In this document: in pieces, positions 25,490-36,483 of the stretch
Layout of the letters: the number at the start of each line of letters is the position of its first letter
How positions within the stretch are numbered: position 1 is the first letter of the stretch
From: Scenedesmus sp. ARA3
Lineage: Eukaryota; Chlorophyta; Chlorophyceae; Sphaeropleales; Scenedesmaceae
Reading direction: 5' to 3'
Assembly: GCA_004335835.1 (NCBI GenBank)
Contig: RWJK01001849.1
Location: forward strand, 186,001-250,000
DNA: 64,000 nt
Notes under the pieces: generated by a model
The model's database searches: none
The model's input: the letters and a program-made list of their open reading frames with translations, nothing else
What the model was told of the DNA's origin: nothing
Position numbers and translations under genes: made by a program

Positions 25490-25927
25490 ATGTTCTTCTC
25501 CAGTGCGATGCAAGTGGTGTTCAAAACCACTGGTGGCAGAATCTGGAACAAGCGCTGGGGCTTGCCAAAGCTGACCCGCACACGCAAGGAGAACCGCAAG
25601 AAGGACATTCGGCTGTTCAATCAGAACATAGAAATACTGAAAGCAGCGGAGCACTTGCAGCCGGAGGTGCCAGTGCGGCTAGCGCAGCCACTGCCAGGCT
25701 GGCAGCGAGAGCAGATGAAGAAGCGGCTGGAGCAGGCACAGATGCTGATCAACACACGGGGCACACTCTTGCCAGCAGCAGCTGCAGAGGCAATGATGCA
25801 GCGGCGGCTGCAGCAGCCGGCGCAGCAGCGGGAACAGCAGCAGCTGAGCAGCCTGGAGCCGCCGAGTGACCCGCAGCAGCAGCAGTACCACTTACGGCGG
25901 CAAGTGAAGCCACGCACCAGGAAGTAG
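25490..25927 (+). CDS. Small basic protein, possibly a mitochondrial ribosomal protein
   Basis: Intronless frame of 145 residues. The first half is strongly basic (GGRIWNKRWGLPKL, RTRKENRKKDIRLFNQN). The second half is Gln-rich with a coiled-coil look and ends RRQVKPRTRK. The pattern GG-x-x-W-x-x-x-W-x-L followed by Lys/Arg and a helix recalls the fungal mitoribosomal protein mL60 (MRPL31), but this is a weak visual match only. A second in-frame ATG at codon 7 (MQVVFKTTGG) is an equally good start. It shares a 380-bp divergent promoter region with the phytocystatin gene. Codon use and the clean frame suggest a real gene; function is unproven. Confidence 0.6.
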   Translation: MFFSSAMQVVFKTTGGRIWNKRWGLPKLTRTRKENRKKDIRLFNQNIEILKAAEHLQPEVPVRLAQPLPGWQREQMKKRLEQAQMLINTRGTLLPAAAAEAMMQRRLQQPAQQREQQQLSSLEPPSDPQQQQYHLRRQVKPRTRK

Positions 25928-27451
25928 CATCACGACATGATTCTGCATGCACTAGCAGTAAATGGAAATTAGAAGTAGGATGGATACTGAGCAGCAGTGG
26001 GTTGCGTGTTACACAGCATATTGAGCTGTAGGTCCTCACATCTGGCTGTTTGGCACTTCCAGGCGCGTTGCTTGCTTGCAAGCAGTCTGGCATTCTAGCT
26101 GCTGGGGTACGGTTTTTGTGCATACATGGCATGCTGCAACTTTGCTTGCAACAGCCAGGTGCTGCTTGCAGCTGCAGTGCAGTGGCCAGCATGCACAGGA
26201 GCAGCTTCATTTGAGCTGCTGCACTGCAGCAGGGGTTGCTAATCACAGCAGCGTGTGCTGCTCTCGTGTCAAGCAACGAATGAAAGCCTCTGCAGTGATG
26301 TGTCTGGCTTTGAGCTGTTGCACAGCAATTGAGTGTGGCGCCGGCCGTGGTCGCAGACAGACTTGCCGTTGTTTTAACTCAGTCATGGTTATCTTGACAC
26401 ACCGCTGCACTGCATTGCTTGCTCATCGTAGTGCCCTTTGTGGAGCGTTGGCTTGGTTGTGCTGCGCAGCTGCAGCGCACGTTTGCAGTGCTGTTGTTGT
26501 TGATTGCTGGCAGCTGCAGTCAATGCCAGTTGACGGCAGTGCATCGCATGCGCTGCAACATCTGCTTCATGCCATGCATGCGTTTGCGGGCTGGGCACAC
26601 AGTACATTTGTTTGCAACAGTAAGCAGCAGCGGCTGACAGGCTGTCACGTTCTCAGGTGCTGTTGCAGCCGCCAGCTGCCGTGCATCTTGTTCTTGAAGA
26701 GTAAGCGACACAGCCGTTGCTGGCTGCCAGTGGTGTTCAGAGCACATGCTTGAAACGAAGCAACTTCAGTTATGGGTGGTGAGCTGCTGCTGATGCCCAC
26801 TGTGTGGCAGCGTTGTGGGATTTTTGAATGACGTTGCAGCATTCTTTTCATGTTGCAGCTGGCAGTGCCTGCAGGATTGCACACTGTTTTTTGTGCAGAC
26901 GAGGCCAGCGTCAGCAGTAGCGTTGCTGTTGCAATTTTTGAACGGTGTTGGGTACCACTGTGAGCACAGTATGCAAAGTCTGCTGACTAGTCACTGAAGT
27001 AGTGCTGCACTCACTCTCAGCTGCAGTGCCAGAATATATCGGACATGGCTGAACGGTGCAGTTGCAGCCTGTAGCTGCTGTCTATGTAACAAGGCACTGA
27101 CTGAGTGGATCTTACTGGCCAGTGGAGGTAGCTGCAGCTGCCCTTTGAAAGGCAACCATTCTTTCAGCCCTTGGCAGCTGCAAGCAACAGCCTGCAGCAC
27201 AGCATTCGCAACATGCCAGCTCCCGAAACACCTTGTACCCTCAACACGACGATGAGACGCGTACCGCACCATGCGGCACCATGTTTGCCAGCAAATGAGC
27301 ACGTTACATCACAACACAACGCAGCACAATCAAGGGGTGGACCACCGCAACGCCCTGTGACTGGACTCGCCCTCGACAAAAAAATCCGCCCTTGCGCCAA
27401 CTACTTCGGCAGCCTGTGCACGAACATCATGCTTGCCAACCCATAGCAGCA
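25928..27451. other. Intergenic, no gene recognised
   Basis: About 1.5 kb. A plus-strand open frame at 26076-26753 (225 codons) is Cys/Ala/Leu-rich, lacks any known motif and is probably chance. A TTACA (minus-strand TGTAA) at 27304-27308 could be the poly(A) signal of the aldo/keto reductase gene. Confidence 0.35.
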
Positions 27452-29137
27452 CTAGAAGGTGCCGCCGCGCTCCCAGTCGTAGCAGTCTCCCTTGGGCCTG
27501 CTGCCAGCCGCCAGCACTCCATCGACCGCCGCCAGGTCATCCGCGTCCAGCTCGAAGTCGAACAGACGCTGGTGGTCTGGCACATGGCTTGCATTGCGCG
27601 CCCCCAGGATGATGGCGGGCACTGCGGGGCGCTGCAGCACCCAGCGGCTAGCTACATTGGAGATGGAGGTGCCGTGCTTGGCGGCCACCTGCTGCAGCAC
27701 CTGCAGTGTACAGTGGCAGGTGCCAGAGATTGCAGTTTGTTCAAGCACGAGCGCGAGCAAAACAGTGTGCATGAACTGGGGGTGCAGCACTGGAGTGCCA
27801 GCAGGGCAGTGTGGTGGTTATGAAATTGGATAAGAGTGTACGGAGATGCTTTTGCGTCAGCTGTAGCAGGATGATGGCGGGCACTGCGGGGCGCTGCAGC
27901 ACCCAGCGGCTGGCCACACTGGAGATGGAGGTGCCGTGCTTGTTGCCGGTCTGCTGCAGCACCTGCAGAAAAACGGCACCAGAGGTTGCAGTTCGTTAAG
28001 CATGGGCAACGACAGGGTACACAGGACGGCGTTGCAGCAGCGGGAGTGTGAGGCAGGGCAGTATGGCAGTTGTGAAATTGGATAAGAGTGTACGGAGATG
28101 CTGTTGCGTCAGCTGAAGCAGGATGATGGCGGGCACTGCTGGGCGGCTCAGCACCCAGCGGCTGGCCACATTGGAGATGGAGGTGCCGTGCTTGTCGCCA
28201 ACCTGCTGCAGCACATGCAGCATAACAGTTAGGCAGCACTTGGTTGATTGTACACGCTGCAGCATGACTCTACAGCACATGCTTGTTGCACTTGTCACCA
28301 GCCCTGCGAACCAAGTGCTGGCCGTGTTTGTTCATGCGTTCATGTCAGCACGCAGGTTGCAGCATGCAGAACGCAGGTCTGCATACGGCTAGCTGTGCAA
28401 AACAACAGCAGTGCTGCGCTGTGCTGTACATGCGTATGCATGTACCACTCTCCCTCACCTGCAGCAGCTGCTGCAGCCAGCTCCAGCCGCCAGCCTGGCC
28501 CAGCACAGAGGCATACTTGCCCTTGCTGTACGTGTCAACGCTGACGTCCCTGACGCTCAGGTTCAGGTATTTGTCGCTCAAGAAGCCGCCAGCCACCACG
28601 CCATATGGCAGCAGCGACATGCCGTTGGCTTCACAGAAGGAGGCCATGACGTTGGCAGGCCGCCTGTCGAGCAGCGAGTACTGGACCTGCATGCGTGCCC
28701 AAGCACACGACCATATGAAAGCGTTGGATTGGGCACGGTTGCTATGTATTGTACACACGGCTAAGCTGTTGCAGCAATGCCTGTGCTGGTGGAGTGATGC
28801 GTCTGCTGCCTATGCACTGGCAGTTGTGCGCACCTGGCCAGCAAGCAGCAGCTTCAGGACATGAGCAAGCGGCAGCGTCGCACAGCGACAAAAAAGAATC
28901 CGTTTGCTGCACACAAACGAATGCCCTCCGTCCCTCTCTCTGCAGCGCTTGTGTCATGGTGCGGCACAGATCCTGCTCCAACTGCTGCTGCTGCCGCCTG
29001 CTCACCTGGTTGCTGGCCAGCTCTGCGCCCTTGCCGATCATCTTCTCAAGGCGCGGCACGTCAAAGTTGGTCACGCCCACCTGGCCAATCACACCCGCTG
29101 CTTTCAGCTCTGTCAGGTACAGCGCAGCGTCAACATA

Positions 29138-29169
<32 letters not shown>

Positions 29170-30796
29170 GTATAGCAGGCAAGCAGGCCAAGCTTGGAAT
29201 GTCAGCATGCACAGGGTCAAACAGACTTGCAGCAGGCATGCCCAGCAGCGCAGCATGCAGCAGCAGGCATGCAGGCATGCAGGCAGAGGCACCGCCCAAA
29301 CAAGTCCCACCCATCTGCTGGCCCTGCACGCTGCTGTTCACCTGCCATACGTTGTTCTACCGTTATGTCATTTTCACATTGCCCACCTGTCATAGCCATA
29401 GTCCTGCCAGTAGAACTGCAGCAGGTCAATCTTGTCCACCCCTAGCCGCTGCCTGCTGACATCAACTGCCGCTGCCACTGATGCCTTGCTGAGCGTGGCC
29501 ATGTCCCTGCCGCTGAACACACAGTACTTGGTGGCAACCTGGCGGCAGCAGCAGCAGCGACGGCGGCGGCGGCAGCGGCAGCGGCGGCAGTTCTGCTTGC
29601 AAGCCCTTGCAGCATAAACCCCACGTGCATCTCCACACACAGCTTGCCCGTGCTGTGGCAGACAAGAACACCAACGTATTGTGTGCAACACAGTAGTTAC
29701 ATGAAAGCACACCTGTCATGCAGAGTGGAGTTGCGCAGCCGCGGCCTCACCTGCACCTTGCCCTCAACTCGGGTGTGTAAGGTATGATACATGCACTGCT
29801 GCGCAGAATGAGGTTGTGCAGTACTACGTGCTGTACTTGTGTTGTGCTACGATGGTTATACGACTTGATGCACTGCCTCACCTGCACCTTGCCCTTCAGC
29901 TCAGGGTTCTCTTTCAGGAATCGCCCGATTAGCACCTCGGCAGGCCCGTAGTGATCTGCAGCGGCAAAGCCGTGATTTGCAAGGCCGAAACGGCATAAAG
30001 TTTCTTGACGGCATTGAATTGCAGGCTGACAGCAACGGCAGAAGCGGCGTGAGGATTTATGAACATATTGGACTAGGTAATTCCTGCTGCTGCTGACTCA
30101 CCAGCAGCGTCGAAGGTGGTGATGCCAGCCGCTACAAAGTTGTTGAAGTCCTGCACAGAAGCAGCAGCAGCAGCGGCAGCAGCAGCAGCCTCTTGGATGT
30201 GCTGGATGTGCATGCATCGCTCAACACTGTGCCGGTGACGGTGTCATGCAACCGCTGTTGCTGCTGCAAGCCTTTGCAGCACAGCTGCCGTGCACATAAC
30301 ACAATGTACCGACATCTGAGATGTACCGCCTGCAGCCACTCACCCGCACAGCTGCTTCCCCGCCAGTCCTGTCTGTCTGCTTGTCACCTTTGTGACCTCC
30401 AGACAGCTGCCAGCAGCCCTTGATGACTTGGCTGACTTCAAAGCCAGCTGCGTTGGGTGCTAGCTGTACATGCGGCACCTGAGGCAATGTATCTGCCACT
30501 GCAGCTGCTGCACTGTCTCCTGCTAGAGCATAAGATGGGTTTACGCGAGTTGCTGCCAAACCTGCGGTCAGAGCGGCTGCAGAAACCCCAAGCTGCCGCT
30601 TAGTGGTGGTAGCACTTTGAGTGGTGCTGGTGCTACTGCTGCTGCTGCTGTTGCAGTCCTGCGTTTGGCCGTGAGAAGCGTGAGCAACGAGTGTCCGATC
30701 CGAAGACGAGGCTTTGATTGTTTTTGTCGTTGCAGGGCATCTTGTCGATGCCTGGAACGGCAATGGCCCGGTCCTGTACTGGTGTAGCGAGTGCAT
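27452..30796 (-). CDS. Aldo/keto reductase family protein with plastid presequence
   Basis: Seven minus-strand exons in reading order: 30344-30796, 30102-30150, 29882-29955, 29387-29538, 29006-29138, 28459-28686 and 27452-27700, closing in frame to 445 residues. The AKR barrel starts with VSQVIKGCWQLSGGH. Tetrad Asp165 and Tyr170 lie in TTFDAADHYG and Lys196 in VATKYCVFSG. The position usually held by His (QFHW in relatives) is Tyr235 in DLLQFYWQDYG. Other blocks are VIGQVGVTNFDV, LLPYGVVAGGFLSDKY and HGTSISNVASRWVL. The first about 100 residues look like a transit peptide followed by KRQLGVSAAALTAGLAA and PSYALA|G, which resembles a thylakoid-lumen signal. NADPH-dependent carbonyl reduction is the family activity; the His change makes the present activity uncertain. 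Confidence 0.88.
27606..28219 (-). repeat. Triplicated last-exon segment of the aldo/keto reductase gene
   Basis: The 5' part of the last exon, with its acceptor and neighbouring intron, occurs three times in tandem. AGGATGATGGCGGG starts at 27606 (the copy used in the gene model), 27868 and 28120, so the periods are 262 and 252 bp. All three encode KHGTSIS(N/S)VASRWVL. Only the first continues into the conserved C-terminus. The copy at 27868 keeps the CAG acceptor. The copy at 28120 has lost it (CTGCAG became CTGCAT). Confidence 0.9.
29748..29772 (-). repeat. Decayed copy of the exon 3 end with 5' splice site
   Basis: About 25 bp matching the last codons of exon 3 of the aldo/keto reductase gene (KGKVQ) and its GTGAGG donor. 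It sits about 130 bp downstream in the following intron. Confidence 0.7.
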
Positions 30797-31384
30797 CGCG
30801 TTGATGAGAACGACGATTGAATAAAAGCGCCGTCAGCTTTGAATTCACCAACAGCTATTACAGCACCAGCAGCACGAAGCTGGGCTGTGCCACCAGCAAA
30901 CTTTGCACACCAAGGTTTCGGGTGACCAGGGCTTTACCAACAGGGATGCACTCGCCAAACATGCGGAAACACTGCAGCAGAACGTGTCCTGCATGGTATT
31001 ATCTATATGTGGATGCACTGCTGACCATGTTGCGGGGATGAGTGGGTGCTGCAGTGCCCTGCACTGCAGCTGCACTGCTCCCAGGTAATGAACAACCGAT
31101 CCACCTGAAATATAGCCAGAACATTCTCAGAGACTTCACAATTCAGGGCCAGCAGATATACCCAAGCCACACTGGCGTTGGCATCGGTGGCGTCTGCCAA
31201 GCCATTGCCACTTTGCAGCTGGCAGCCAGTGGCAGTGCCACACACCAGCTGACATGACACTCGATCATGCTCCCCGCCAACTTCTAAAATTTGCCTGCAC
31301 GGGAATGCGCTACAACGCAGAGAACCTGTCGCACCAACTGCAGCCACAGCAAGCAGCGCCACACAATCTCATAATACGTACCCC
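30797..31384. other. Spacer between the aldo/keto reductase start and the uridine kinase stop
   Basis: Both neighbours are on the minus strand. This 590-bp piece must hold the 3' UTR of the kinase gene and the promoter of the reductase. No coding exon was recognised. Confidence 0.4.
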
Positions 31385-34011
31385 TCAGTCGCTGAAGTAG
31401 CGCTCCCCAAACTCTCCAATGCCCGGCACGATCCTGCAGTTCTCGTCCAGGCCCCTGTCTATCTCGCTGGTGAGCACCTTCATGCCCGGGTAGCTGCCGC
31501 ACAGCTTGTGGATGGCCTCAGGCGCGGCCACCATGCTCAGGAACAGGATCTTGTCCTGCTGCACGCCACGCGCCAGCAGCACCTGCAGCAGCAGTCCACG
31601 CAGTTGAAGCATGGTAATATGAGGCTGGGGGTCTTGCTTGTCTTGCTTGATTTGCGCTGTCTGGGCAAGCCACAGCTGGAGGTGAGACAGCAGAGGCTTC
31701 TGCACAACACATTGCCAGCAGCTGTACAGCAAGTTTGTCAAATGGAATGCAAGAACCCATACAAGGGACCGGCGTGCAAGCTCACGCAAGTGCTTGGTGC
31801 CGCCACCTCACCTGCACCGCCCTGCATGGCGTGCACCCCGTGCCAACCAGCAGATCCAGCAGCAGCATGCTGAGTCGTCTGCCTGCTGCTAGCTCACATT
31901 TACCGGCCCTCCCCCAACCCTGCCTGCTTCCGTAACAGCTCACCTCCACCGCCCTGCATGCCGTGCGCCCCGTGCCCACCAACGGGTCCAGCAGCAGCAC
32001 GTGGCGCTGCGCGATGTCGCTGGGCAGCCGCTCGTAGATGACCTCCTCCTCCTCGTGAGGGCCGTGCCTGACGAAGCAGCAGCAGTAACATCTCATATAC
32101 ATATACCACGAAGAGTGTTTTGCAAACAGCTGACATGTGGATAGCCTGCATGTGCCCAAACATGCGCGGGCGACTGATCATCACAGCTCACGAGCAGCCA
32201 GTGATCCCAGCCAAACAATGCCAGTGATCCCAGCCAAACAATGCCAGTGATCCCAGCCAAACAATGCCTCTGGTGCGGCCAGCGCCACAGGTGAGAACAT
32301 GCCACATACCCTACCACATCCAGCACTGCCCAGGCTGCACGACGTGTCAAATTGTTCAGTTAACACAACTTGGCCGCGCACCTGTGCACCAGTATCTTGC
32401 CCAGCTTGATGCCCTGGCAGCACTCGCGCAGCGCCGTCTCCATGGCCTCACCGCTGCGGATGATGGACACCCCGCAGATGCCGCGCGTGAAGTCCACGCC
32501 CACGTAGCGGTGGCCTGCATGCATGGGGCAGCACACACCAGAGCAACAATGCCTGCAGTGAGAGGTACTGCGTTAAGACCATTCCCACGTAGCGGTGGCG
32601 TGCGGGGAGCAGCTCATGTGCGTGCAGCAGCAGTGCACCCATAACGTGTGAGTGACAGCAGTGCTTTAACCAAGCATGCCCAAAGCTGCCCAATCCGTTG
32701 CCACCTACTGCTGCAGCAACACAGGCATGACGTTCATACAGCGACTTGGCACGCCTCAGAAAGGAAAGGCATAACCGACATAGAGAAAGCAGCTGTGCTT
32801 GTGGTAAGTCAACCCGCACACAGTACACAACGCACCCGTGGGCGTCCTGACGATCTTCCCCTGGAAGGGCAGGTGGCCCAGCCGCAACACCCTGAACCCT
32901 AGAACCCTGCAACCCTGCAACCCTGGAGCCCTGGAACATGTGTTTCTTGCGCACCCGTGGACGTCTTGACGGTCTTCTCCGCCAAAAGGCAGGTGGCCCA
33001 GCCGCAACACCCTACCCCCTACCCCCTAACCCTGAAACCTTTACAATGAAAGGTCAAACACAACGAAGCCACACAGCTGCCTGTACGTGCCACACGCACC
33101 GGTAGGCGTCTTTACGATCTTCTCCTGGAAGGGCAGGTGGCCCAGCCCAGCCTCCACGATGAGCCGGTTGAGCCGGTCCGCGTAGAACACAAAGTCGTTC
33201 TTGCTGCTGGAGGCATCACGGATGATGGTGTGCATGCCGCGGATCTGCGGGCGTTGTGGCGTTGCAGCGCATCCCAGCAGTGGCGGCAGGTGGCATGTAA
33301 ACATCACTCACTAGGCGTCATGGTGCATGCAGAGAGGCACGGCACGTCCAAAGGCACTTGAAAACACCCAGACGCTCCCCACCAGGAAGCAAACAGGGTG
33401 TGAGTGTTTTCCGCCCCACTTGCACCTGACAGATAGCCCTGAGCCGGCTGAAAGCACGATCTTATGTATCAACACAACACACATGGAAACATGCACGGAA
33501 GGTTAAAAGTAAGCTTGCCCGGCCCACCTGGAAGTTGCTGGGCAGCAGCTCCAGGTTGGGGTAGATGCGCAGCAGGTCGTGGCAGCGCAGCTTGAGGCTA
33601 ATGTGCTGCGTGATGAGGTCGATGGCCACAAGGTTGTCGCCACGCTGCCAGGGGATGATGATGTCGGCGTAGCTGCGGCAGTGAAAAAGTAACAGTACAT
33701 GTTGAGTCATTGGGTAGAGCACAGCAGGCTGGCAAAGTGGTGTGACTGCAGTGCTAGCGCTGCAGCACATGTTGTGTGCTCCCTCCTCGATATACTCAGG
33801 GCACTTCAAAAAAATAAAAGAATTGCTTGCAGTTTGTGCGGTGCGCCAGCCCACAGCTTGTTCCAACTTGACTCACCGCCTGCTGGGCGCCACGTACTGG
33901 TCAAAGGCTGGCTTCACAAAAATGGTGTACTGGTGGATCACACTGGCGATGTCGCGCCCGCGGTGCTGCACATCGCGCTGGATGCGCCGCGCCAGCCGCA
34001 CATCGTCGTCT

Positions 34012-34068
<57 letters not shown>

Positions 34069-35765
34069 TGCATGTGGCAATATCACCAGTGTGCACGCGG
34101 CCCAGATAATGTACCGCCCGCGTACCTTTCAGAACACAAGCTCATCACAGCTGCAGCCTATGTACTGCTAAGCACACCACAGGCCAGCTGCACAGCCAAG
34201 CACTGCACAGAGGTGGTGCCTGGACTAGCATCGCAGCACGACCTGTTGCACTTCTTTGCCCCGCTGTCCGCAACTGGCGCAATCTACCTGGCACAGATGA
34301 CAACGCACCAGACATAGTCACCGCAAACTGCAGTGAAATGCATCACAGTTGGTATTGCTGGCCACAGGCCCCACCTGTGTCCACGTAGACCAGCATGTTG
34401 CAGTGTGCGCGCAGCTCCTGCATGTGCAGCACCAGGATGCCCTCCAGGATGATGACGTCAGCAGGCTCCACCTGGCGGCAAAGAGAAGAGAGGTAAACAG
34501 CAACTCTGTGAGAAAAGAAGGACACAGAGAGTAGAAGTCACATGTTGGAAAGGGCTGCTGTTGTTGGTGAGCATCTTGTACCAACAGCAACAAGGCGGCA
34601 ACACAAGCACGAAAGAGCAGCAGAGGCAGTAGATACTCTTACTAGCGGCTGCAATGAATGGCGTCAGCAGGCCCAACCAAGCAAACAGGTAAGACAAGCA
34701 ACGGGGCCGGGATGTAGAGGATTCACAGAGTTGGCCTCTGTGCAGCCCTTCTGTGTGAAGTCAGAGGCACCAGGTGCATCTCCAAATTGCGCATCACACC
34801 AGCCACACATCACACAGCCTCAAACCGCCGCCAGCAGCTGCAGCCGCTCACCTTGCGCGTCTCGCTGCCGCGCCTGTGCTGCGTGAAGTCGTAGGTGGGC
34901 ACCTCGCAGTGGTGGCCCGCCTTGAGCTGCTCCAGGCACTCCAGCAGCGCAGGCGTGTCAAACGCATCCGGCGAGTCAAAGCTGCAGGCGGCATGGCGGT
35001 TACATTTGTTTGGTGACGTACGAATGCAGCAACGGCCAGGGATCTGCTGCTGCTGCTGCGCAGATTGTAAACCTGTGTGCTGGCTGTAGAGTTCGTGCTG
35101 CACAGGTCAAGCATGCAGCATGTGTGCTGCCAGTGGTTGTGCTATTGTGCGGAGGGTCACCATGAGGACAGTAGCAGCTCTCCGTACGATGAGCCAGGAG
35201 TGACGCGCGCTGCCGCTTCATCGATTTGGCTGTGCTGTTAGCGGCAACGCCCTGCCATTACTGCTGCAGCTGTGGCAGGACATGCTGCTGCCAACTGCTG
35301 CTAGCACACTCACTTGTAGTTTTCTACGTCCTGCATCTCCTCCTGCACAATGCACAATTGAGTACGGCAGGCAGCATGCGCAATACGGATAGGTTGTGTG
35401 TTTGCTTGATGTGCAGTGCACATCTTGTGCTCTGCAGTCAATGTGCCACAGCTCACAGCACACAGAGGCAGAGGTGCGAACTGTCGACTGCTGGTACGGG
35501 GAGTTACATGCACCATCACACATGTCGTTACAAGTGCACACACATTGCACTCTGTGCAGCCATGTGATGCCTCTGTTACCCTCCTGCTGGCCAGACACCA
35601 TCTTACACTGATCTGACATGTTATGACATGTTACGACGCGTGTTACCTCAGTGAGGCTCCTGTAGAAGCTGTCCTGGTTGAGCATGACCACGCACTGGTC
35701 ATGCAGCCGCTGGATGATCTTGTCACACACTGTGGTCTTGCCACTCGCTGACCACAGCAGCAGCG

Positions 35766-35810
<45 letters not shown>

Positions 35811-36483
35811 GGGGAGCAAGGTGAACTCCGCAGTCATTGTTTGGCAATGCCCCCTACCAACGATTAGTGCAGCACATGCTGCGGTTATCCCAGCATCAGC
35901 TGTGACCAACGTACCAGTCTGCTGTGCGCGCATGTACCAAGCGCTCCACAATAATTCGCTTCTTCAAAGACTGTGATGCACAACAATTAGTGACGCTGAT
36001 CACCACAACTGCATGCCATGCTTTTCCATGCCTGCGCCCCTCACCTGTGCCGCCTGCTACGCCAATCACAAAAGGGCAGCGCCTGTTGCGCTCTCGGGGG
36101 CTCCTCCCTTCTGGGTCCTCCCCTTCCCGTAGCAGTAGCCCGCTGCCTGCACTGAACACATCTGCTGCTGACGAGGACGATCTGCTCAGCGTCAGCCCGT
36201 GCCCTTCTATTGACTGATAGCCTGTTGCACCGCCACCTAAACTTGAGCTGGACCCTAGCCTAGGGCCTAAGAATCCGCCTCCTGTTGAGGGGCTACTGCC
36301 TGGCATGGGTGGTGGATGCGGGTGCCATGCAAAGTCTCTGCTGCTTCTGCTGTCTATGCGGTCTAGCCGGTCTATTCTGAGGGGACTGCTGGAGGCGTGT
36401 GGCGGGGCGCTGCCGCCGCCGCCGCTGCTGTTGCTGAGGAGGGGGCTGGTGTCTGGGGTGCCCTGCCGCTGCAGGGACGACAT
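31385..36483 (-). CDS. UKL: Uridine kinase-uracil phosphoribosyltransferase fusion (UKL type)
   Basis: Eleven minus-strand exons: 36045-36483, 35647-35747, 35314-35342, 34852-34981, 34375-34471, 33877-34009, 33528-33672, 33100-33244, 32382-32514, 31944-32067 and 31385-31582, closing in frame to 557 residues. A 135-residue Ser/Pro/Gly-rich leader precedes the P-loop GVAGGTASGKTTV. Kinase blocks are [41 protein letters not shown] and [11 protein letters not shown]. The UPRT half starts [20 protein letters not shown] and has [11 protein letters not shown] and [19 protein letters not shown] in the PRPP-loop place. It ends [12 protein letters not shown], without the GT that usually closes the canonical motif. 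The role is pyrimidine salvage (uridine to UMP; uracil to UMP if the UPRT half is active, which is disputed for plant UKL proteins). Exon 3 is a 29-bp microexon. Confidence 0.93.
31801..31876 (-). repeat. Copy of the exon 10 end of the uridine kinase gene
   Basis: A decayed copy of the last about 60 bp of exon 10 plus its GTGAG donor, about 137 bp downstream in the next intron (compare CACCGCCCTGCATGCCGTGC at 31947). The donor GT is kept. Confidence 0.85.
32199..32267. repeat. 23-bp direct repeat, three copies
   Basis: Three perfect tandem copies of a 23-bp unit beginning CAGTGATCCCAGCC, inside the intron between exons 9 and 10 of the uridine kinase gene. Confidence 0.95.
32828..33010 (-). 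repeat. Two copies of the exon 8 end of the uridine kinase gene
   Basis: The 3' end of exon 8 ([14 protein letters not shown]) with its GTGCG donor lies at 33094-33152. Decayed copies follow at about 32948-33010 and 32828-32890, with the shared strings AAGGGCAGGTGGCCCAGCC or AAAGGCAGGTGGCCCAGCC. Short CCCTGNAACCCT repeats separate them. Confidence 0.88.
34014..34066 (-). repeat. (CTG)n, sense-strand tract before a 3' splice site
   Basis: About 17 CAG units on the plus strand, so CTG on the coding strand, just upstream of the acceptor of exon 6 of the uridine kinase gene (exon ends 34009). A similar tract at 35757-35812 precedes exon 2. Confidence 0.92.

Noticed and set aside
26076..26753. 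225-codon plus-strand frame
   Set aside because: Cys/Ala/Leu-rich, no motif, no splice-supported context, similar in look to chance frames throughout the window.
32575..32610. Copy of the exon 9 start of the uridine kinase gene (CCCACGTAGCGGTGGC)
   Set aside because: The match is only about 20 bp, so it was not counted among the exon-border duplications, although it fits the pattern.
32890..33035. CCCTAACCCT-like strings as interstitial telomere repeats
   Set aside because: They are irregular (CCCTGNAACCCT, CCCTACCCC) and short, inside an intron between duplicated exon ends; no run of a telomeric heptamer is present.
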